Assembly: GCA_016791205.1 (NCBI GenBank)
Contig: JAEUNH010000027.1
Location: 1-51,005, forward strand
Length of the DNA: 51,005 nucleotides
From: Rhodocyclaceae bacterium
GTDB lineage: Bacteria > Pseudomonadota > Gammaproteobacteria > Burkholderiales > Rhodocyclaceae
Direction: 5' to 3'
This document shows, one piece after another, positions 46,568 to 51,005 of the stretch. Below the pieces are notes generated by a model. It was not told the DNA's origin, did not search any database, and worked only from the letters and a program-made list of their open reading frames with translations. A program made the translations under genes and the position numbers. The stretch's first letter is position 1, and each line of letters opens with the position of its first letter.

Positions 46568-49363
46568 GTGCATAAAAATCGCCTGAAACTATCATTCAAG
46601 ACCTCTGTGCTGGCTGCGGCATTGGCCGCCCTGCCGATCGTTGCTGACGCCGCCGGCATGGGCCGGATCACGGTGCTCTCGGCACTCGGACAGCCCTTGC
46701 GCGCTGAGGTGGAACTGTCGGCTTCCCGCGAGGAGTTGTCCTCGCTCTCGGCGCGAATCGCCGGGCACGAAGCCTTCAAGCAGGCCGGCATCGAGTTCGT
46801 GCCGGCGCTGGCCGCGATCAAGGTGGTGGTGGACAAGCGTTCCGGCGGACAGCCGGTGATCCGCCTGAGTTCCGACCGGCCGGTGAACGAACCCTTCCTC
46901 GATCTGCTGCTCGAGTTGAACTGGAGCGCAGGGCGCCTGGTGCGGGAATACACCTTCCTGCTCGATCCGGCCCCCGATGTGCTGGCGCCGAAGCCCGTTG
47001 CGGCTCCGGTCGCGAAGAAAGAGGCGGCCCCCGTGGCCCAACCGGCGCCGGTCGCTCCGACCAAGCAGCCGGAAGTGCGCGCCGCAGCGCCGGTGGACGA
47101 GAAGCTCCTGGCGAAGAAGGCCGAGGAAACCAAGCCGGCAGGCGATGCCGCCGGCCGCGAAGTGAGGAAGGGCGAGTATCTGCGCAAGATCGCCGAGGAA
47201 ACCCGTCACGAGGGTGTCAGCCTCGACCAGATGCTGGTGGCAATTTTCCGCAGCAACAAGGACGCCTTCATCAATAACAACATGCACCGTCTGAAGGCGG
47301 GCAAGATACTCAACATTCCCGATCGCGAGGCGGTCGCCGCTGTCGAGGGCAAGGACGCCCGCAAGACCATCGCCGCACATACTTCGGATTTCAACGCCTA
47401 CCGCCAGAAACTGGCGGCCGCGGCAGCCGGTTCGGAACCCGTCAAGGAAGAGGCCGCCAAGCAAGTGGCCACCGGCAAGATCGGCGCCAAGGTCGAGGAC
47501 AAGGCGCCGGCTCTGGCCGAGACCAAAGACCAGCTCAAGGTGAGCAAGGCCGAGACGGCCAAGGACGCCCGTGCGGCCCAGGGCAAGATTGCCGCCCTCG
47601 AGGAAGACCTGGTTGCCAAGGACAAGGCGCTCAAGGAAGCGCAGTCGCGCCAGGCCGATCTCGAGAAGAGCATCAAGGAACTGAAGCAACTCGTCGAACT
47701 GAAGAACCAGAACCTCGCCGAGTTGCAGAAGCAGGCCCAGGCCAAGGCGGCACCGTCGCCGGAACCGGCAGCCCCGCCCGCGGCACCTGTCAAACCCGCC
47801 GAAACCCCGATGGCCGCAGCGCCTGCGCCTGCTGAGAAACCGGCCGAGCCGGCGAAGCCCGCCGAAGCGGTTGTGCCGCCCAAGCCCGTCGAAGCCGAAA
47901 AGCCGCCCGTGGCCGACAAGGTGGCCGAGGCGCCGAAGCCCGCCGAAGCACCCAAGCCTGCGCCAAAAAAAGCCCTGCCTCCGCCTCCACCTCCGCCGGA
48001 ACCCGATTTCTTCGATGAACTGATGGACAATCCTGCCCTGCTGGGCGGCGGCGTCCTGGTGCTCGGCCTGCTCGGTTTTATTGCCTACCGCCAGCGCCAG
48101 AAAAAGACTATGGATGGCGCCGAGGCCCCGCCGACCACCACCGCCAATCTGACGGCCAATTCGGTCTTCGGTGCGACCGGCGGCCAAAGCGTGGATACCA
48201 CGGCCAGCTCGATGGCCACGGATTTCAGCCAGGCCTCGATCAGCGCCATCGATGCCGAAGAGGGCGTCGATCCGGTAGCCGAGGCCGACGTCTATATGGC
48301 CTATGGCCGCGATGCCCAGGCCGAGGAAATCCTCCTCGATGCCCTCAAGACGGATCCGACCCGCACGGCGATCCATGTCAAGCTGCTCGAGATCTATGCC
48401 GGGCGCAAGAACAACAAGCAGTTCGAGACCCTGGCGAGCGATCTGTATGCCCAGACCGGCGGTGTCGGCGCCGACTGGGAAAAGGCCGCCGCGATGGGCA
48501 TGAAGCTCGATCCGGCCAACCCGCTCTACGGCGGTAGCGCCGCAGCGGAAAAGCAATCCATTCACACCGATACCACCATCATCGTCCCGGCCGGTGACAA
48601 GCCGATGCGCGATACCTGGACCATGCCGGGCGAACTGAGCCAGATCGCCGAGGCGGTGGAAAAGGGCGGCGCTGCCACCGTGGTGCTCGAGAAGCCGGTC
48701 GAGGCCGCGGCCGAAGCGTCGCCGGCCCCGGCGCTGGACTTCGACCTCGATCTCGGGGCGTTGGCCGCACCGGTTGCCGCTCCCGCTGCGCCGGTCAAGG
48801 CCGAAGAGCCGGCGGGTCTCGACTTCGACCTTGGACTGGATTTCAAGAAGCCCGAGGAGGCGCGGCCTGCCGCCTACAATCCCGAGGCGACCATGGTGAT
48901 GGATGTCACGAAGCCGGCCCCTGCTGCGGCGGACCTGAAGCTGGACATCAAACTCGATGAAGCGGCCGCCACGCCGGCCGCCGAGGAAGGCTTGCACTTC
49001 GATCTCGATCTGGGGGCGTCCGCGCCAGCCAGCCAGGCGGCAAGCGAAGTGATCGATCTGGAGAAGACCATCGCCGGCGCCAGTGCCTTGGATTTCGACT
49101 TCAATATCGGCGCGCCGGCGGACAAGCCCGCCGCCGCGGTCGAGCCGAAGCTCGATCTTGGCGCCATCAGCCTTGATCTGGGCGCACCGGCCGCCGCGGC
49201 GCCGACCGAGGGCGACGACGTGGCGACCAAGCTCGAACTGGCCAAGGCCTACGAGGAGATGGGCGACAAGGAAGGCGCCCGCGAACTGCTTTCCGAGGTC
49301 GTCAAGGAAGGCAATCCCGAGCAGCAGGCCAAGGCCCAGGGCATGCTTGCCAAACTGAGTTGA
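46568..49363 (+). CDS. fimV: FimV/HubP-family polar protein
   Basis: Large inner-membrane protein that organises type IV pili and cell-pole functions. Translation starts at GTG 46568 with a signal peptide (MHKNRLKLSFKTSVLAAALA to about VADA). The N-terminal FimV domain covers about 29-140 (GMGRITVLSALGQPLRAEVEL). A LysM-like peptidoglycan-binding region follows at about 195-260 (YLRKIAEETRHEG). Then come a coiled coil (about 310-395), an Ala/Pro-rich stretch, one membrane helix (about 491-509, LLGGGVLVLGLLGFIAYRQ), an acidic cytoplasmic part with repeated FDLDLGA-like sequence and a C-terminal TPR-like FimV_C domain (about 885-931). 931 aa is within the family's variable range. Confidence 0.94.
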   Translation: MHKNRLKLSFKTSVLAAALAALPIVADAAGMGRITVLSALGQPLRAEVELSASREELSSLSARIAGHEAFKQAGIEFVPALAAIKVVVDKRSGGQPVIRLSSDRPVNEPFLDLLLELNWSAGRLVREYTFLLDPAPDVLAPKPVAAPVAKKEAAPVAQPAPVAPTKQPEVRAAAPVDEKLLAKKAEETKPAGDAAGREVRKGEYLRKIAEETRHEGVSLDQMLVAIFRSNKDAFINNNMHRLKAGKILNIPDREAVAAVEGKDARKTIAAHTSDFNAYRQKLAAAAAGSEPVKEEAAKQVATGKIGAKVEDKAPALAETKDQLKVSKAETAKDARAAQGKIAALEEDLVAKDKALKEAQSRQADLEKSIKELKQLVELKNQNLAELQKQAQAKAAPSPEPAAPPAAPVKPAETPMAAAPAPAEKPAEPAKPAEAVVPPKPVEAEKPPVADKVAEAPKPAEAPKPAPKKALPPPPPPPEPDFFDELMDNPALLGGGVLVLGLLGFIAYRQRQKKTMDGAEAPPTTTANLTANSVFGATGGQSVDTTASSMATDFSQASISAIDAEEGVDPVAEADVYMAYGRDAQAEEILLDALKTDPTRTAIHVKLLEIYAGRKNNKQFETLASDLYAQTGGVGADWEKAAAMGMKLDPANPLYGGSAAAEKQSIHTDTTIIVPAGDKPMRDTWTMPGELSQIAEAVEKGGAATVVLEKPVEAAAEASPAPALDFDLDLGALAAPVAAPAAPVKAEEPAGLDFDLGLDFKKPEEARPAAYNPEATMVMDVTKPAPAAADLKLDIKLDEAAATPAAEEGLHFDLDLGASAPASQAASEVIDLEKTIAGASALDFDFNIGAPADKPAAAVEPKLDLGAISLDLGAPAAAAPTEGDDVATKLELAKAYEEMGDKEGARELLSEVVKEGNPEQQAKAQGMLAKLS

Positions 49364-49370
49364 AACGCGT

Positions 49371-49394
49371 GACGGAGGGCGCCCGCCCTCCGTC
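49371..49394 (+). terminator. Hairpin after fimV
   Basis: GACGGAGGGC (49371-49380) pairs perfectly with GCCCTCCGTC (49385-49394) around a GCCC loop. Only CT-rich sequence follows and no clear T-tract, so intrinsic termination is doubtful; it may protect the fimV 3' end or attenuate the downstream gene 15 bp later. Confidence 0.45.
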
Positions 49395-49409
49395 GATCTC
49401 CCTTCTCCC

Positions 49410-50018
49410 ATGCTGCATCCGTCGGTTCGGCTCTTGGCCTGGGGCGAGGGGGTCATGTTCTCCCTTCTGCTGCCGATCTTCTGGCTCGCCCTGGCCAGTG
49501 CCCTCGTGATTGCCCTGGCGGCCGGGTTTGCCCGCGCCCGACTGGGCCTGCTCCTCAGGCGCGCCCGCTGGCTGATCGTTTCGCTGCTGCTGCTGTTTGC
49601 CCTCGCCACCCCTGGGGTGTATCTCCTGCCGGTGCTGGGCGGCTTGAGCCCGACCGGGGAAGGCTTGCGGCTCGGCGTCGAGCACGCCCTTCGCCTGCTG
49701 GTGGTGCTGGCCGCTTTGGCGCTGCTGCTCGAGAGCACCGGGGTGGAAGGCTTGCTGAGCGGCTTGCACGGGCTGATGCGACCGTTGGCCTGCCTGGGCA
49801 TCGATCGCAGCCGCGTCGCCGTCAGGCTGATGCTGGTGCTGCGCTACGCAGAGCAGGCGCCGCCCGGCCGGCACTGGCGCCGATGGCTGGAGGAGGGCCA
49901 AGCCCTGCGCGGGCCGGACCGCCTGAGAATCCAGCGGCAGCGCCTGACGGGCGCCGATGTCGCCGTGCTGGCGGGACTGACTTTTGCCGTTGTCGCATAC
50001 GCCGGAACGGCCTCTTGA
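49410..50018 (+). CDS. CbiQ/EcfT-like transmembrane protein
   Basis: 202-aa protein with about five hydrophobic helices (roughly 16-38, 50-70, 90-110 and 180-198 clear). The region STGVEGLLSGLHGLMRPLACLGIDRSRVAVRLMLVLRYAEQ resembles the coupling part of the T component of energy-coupling factor transporters (CbiQ family), which joins an S component to ATPases. No ATPase or S component is adjacent, so it may be an orphan or serve a distant one. Its stop overlaps the truA start. Confidence 0.6.
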   Translation: MLHPSVRLLAWGEGVMFSLLLPIFWLALASALVIALAAGFARARLGLLLRRARWLIVSLLLLFALATPGVYLLPVLGGLSPTGEGLRLGVEHALRLLVVLAALALLLESTGVEGLLSGLHGLMRPLACLGIDRSRVAVRLMLVLRYAEQAPPGRHWRRWLEEGQALRGPDRLRIQRQRLTGADVAVLAGLTFAVVAYAGTAS

Positions 50019-50809
50019 AAATCGCCCTCGGCCTGGAATACGAAGGCAGCGGATTTGCCGGCTGGCAGACCCAGCCGGCGGGCAACACCGTCCAGGATGT
50101 CCTGGAACGTGCGCTGGCGGAGATCGCCGGCGCGCCGGTGCGGGTGGCCTGCGCCGGCCGCACCGATGCCGGCGTCCATGCCGCGGCCCAGGTGGCGCAT
50201 TTCGAGGCGCCGGCGGAACGGCCGGAGAGCGCCTGGGTACGCGGCGTGAATGCCTTATTGCCTGACAGCGTCGCCGTGCGCTGGGCGCGTCCGGTGCCGG
50301 ACGATTTCCATGCGCGCTTCTCGGCGCTGTCGCGCAGCTACCGCTACGTGCTCTACAACCATGCCGTGCGTCCGGCGCTGCTGCACGGCCGAGTCGGCTG
50401 GTTCCACCTGCCGCTCGATGTCGTGGCCATGCAGTCCGGCGCCGCTCTGCTGGCGGGCGAGCGGGACTTTTCCGCCTTTCGCGCCGCCGAGTGCCAGGCC
50501 AAGTCGCCGGTGAAGACGCTGCATGAGGCGCAGGTTCGACGCCAGGGCGACTGCATCGTCTTCGAGTTCCGCGCCAACGCCTTTCTGCACCACATGGTGC
50601 GCAATATGGTCGGCGCCCTGGTGTATGTCGGCAAGGGCGCGCATCCGCCCGAATGGATCGCCAAGCTGATCGCCGCGCGCGACCGCAGCCAGGCGGCGCC
50701 GACTTTCTCCCCGGCCGGTCTGTATCTCTCAGGCGTCGGATACGAGCCGCGCTGGCAGTTGCCCATGAATGGCCGTATCATCGCGCCTTTCGATCCGCTC
50801 TCCCTCTGA
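50015..50809 (+). CDS. truA: tRNA pseudouridine(38-40) synthase
   Basis: TruA makes pseudouridine at positions 38-40 of tRNA anticodon arms. I start at TTG 50015 ([20 protein letters not shown]), which overlaps the EcfT-like stop as TTGA; there is no better upstream start, and 264 aa fits the family. The catalytic aspartate is D51 in [20 protein letters not shown] and [14 protein letters not shown] are later signatures. fimV-truA-trpF order is common in betaproteobacteria. Confidence 0.95.
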   Translation: MKIALGLEYEGSGFAGWQTQPAGNTVQDVLERALAEIAGAPVRVACAGRTDAGVHAAAQVAHFEAPAERPESAWVRGVNALLPDSVAVRWARPVPDDFHARFSALSRSYRYVLYNHAVRPALLHGRVGWFHLPLDVVAMQSGAALLAGERDFSAFRAAECQAKSPVKTLHEAQVRRQGDCIVFEFRANAFLHHMVRNMVGALVYVGKGAHPPEWIAKLIAARDRSQAAPTFSPAGLYLSGVGYEPRWQLPMNGRIIAPFDPLSL

Positions 50810-50811
50810 CA

Positions 50812-51005
50812 GTGCCTCGCACCCGCATCAAGATCTGCGGCCTCACCCGTCCCGAGGATGCGCGCGCCGCGGTCGAACTCGGCGCCGACGCGCTCGGCCT
50901 GGTCTTCTACGGCCCCAGTCCGCGCTGCGTGACGGTCGAGCAGGCGTGGGAGATTGCCCGCCACGTGCCGCCCTTCGTCACCCTGGTCGGCTTGTTCGTG
51001 AACGA
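50812..51005 (+). CDS. trpF: Phosphoribosylanthranilate isomerase (5' part, runs off window)
   Basis: First 64 codons of TrpF, which isomerises N-(5'-phosphoribosyl)anthranilate in tryptophan synthesis. It begins at GTG 50812, two bases after tru[14 protein letters not shown] is the N-terminal beta-alpha unit with the catalytic Cys (in KICG); [18 protein letters not shown] and VTLVGLFVN are the next barrel strands. The window ends inside this gene. trpB and trpA usually follow. Confidence 0.95.
   Translation, partial: MPRTRIKICGLTRPEDARAAVELGADALGLVFYGPSPRCVTVEQAWEIARHVPPFVTLVGLFVN

Noticed and set aside
46592-49801. 1069-codon minus-strand ORF opposite fimV
   Set aside because: Arises from the Ala/Glu/Lys codon bias of fimV; no motif, no ribosome site.

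Overview
This is a GC-rich, gene-dense, mainly housekeeping stretch of bacterial chromosome. Gene content and order point to a betaproteobacterium, most likely in or near the Rhodocyclales. The evidence is the order xseA / exbB-exbD-lpxK-Trm112-kdsB-adk, the linkage leuB-asd-fimV-ecfT-like-truA-trpF, trxA-rho-rpmE, a pyrophosphate-dependent phosphofructokinase next to a proton-pumping pyrophosphatase, and beta-type small families (DUF3579, DUF2788, entericidin-like lipoprotein). The assignment is an inference from gene order, not from a search. I see no insertion sequence, prophage, CRISPR array, tRNA or rRNA.

Layout. 1-1232: xseA on the minus strand, cut by the window edge. 1233-1549: an AT-rich intergenic region with three dyads, one of them a perfect inverted pair of DnaA-box sequences. 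1550-5316: envelope operon exbB, exbD, lpxK, Trm112-like gene, kdsB, adk. 5395-8823: PPi-dependent phosphofructokinase and K+-independent H+-pyrophosphatase, which together suggest PPi-linked glycolysis and energy conservation. 8882-10603: periplasmic gamma-glutamyltransferase. 10604-12786 (minus): a PEBP-like protein and murJ. 12886-14733: rpsT, a DUF3579 gene, a 73-aa orphan and an orphan ParA-type ATPase. 14832-18205: arginine biosynthesis argD-argF-argG. 18209-22239: DUF2788, ppnP, YajQ-family gene, a glutamine amidotransferase, a retropepsin-like protease, a Nudix CoA pyrophosphatase and a CobD/CbiB-family membrane protein. 22261-23448: BktB-like thiolase with a strong terminator.

23525-31667 is mostly minus strand: rsgA with an M48 protease; orn on plus; pgi with an ArnT-like glycosyltransferase; then rpmE, rho and trxA. 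The rho leader is very C-rich and G-poor, as expected of a Rho-binding (rut) autoregulatory site. 31889-38190: fdxA and a two-gene AddAB-type helicase-nuclease. 38267-43302: CBS-domain protein, long-chain acyl-CoA synthetase, a 48-aa basic ORF on the other strand, aroC, a DUF465 protein and an MFS transporter. 43307-46372: a membrane-anchored hypothetical, an entericidin-like lipoprotein too short for most ORF callers, leuB and asd. 46568-51005: fimV, a CbiQ/EcfT-like membrane protein, truA (TTG start) and the first 64 codons of trpF.

I found no clearly new multi-gene system. The best leads are non-coding: the DnaA-box palindrome upstream of exbB, the rut-like rho leader, a terminator-like hairpin before argD, and a second cluster of DnaA-box-like sequences next to the orphan ParA gene.
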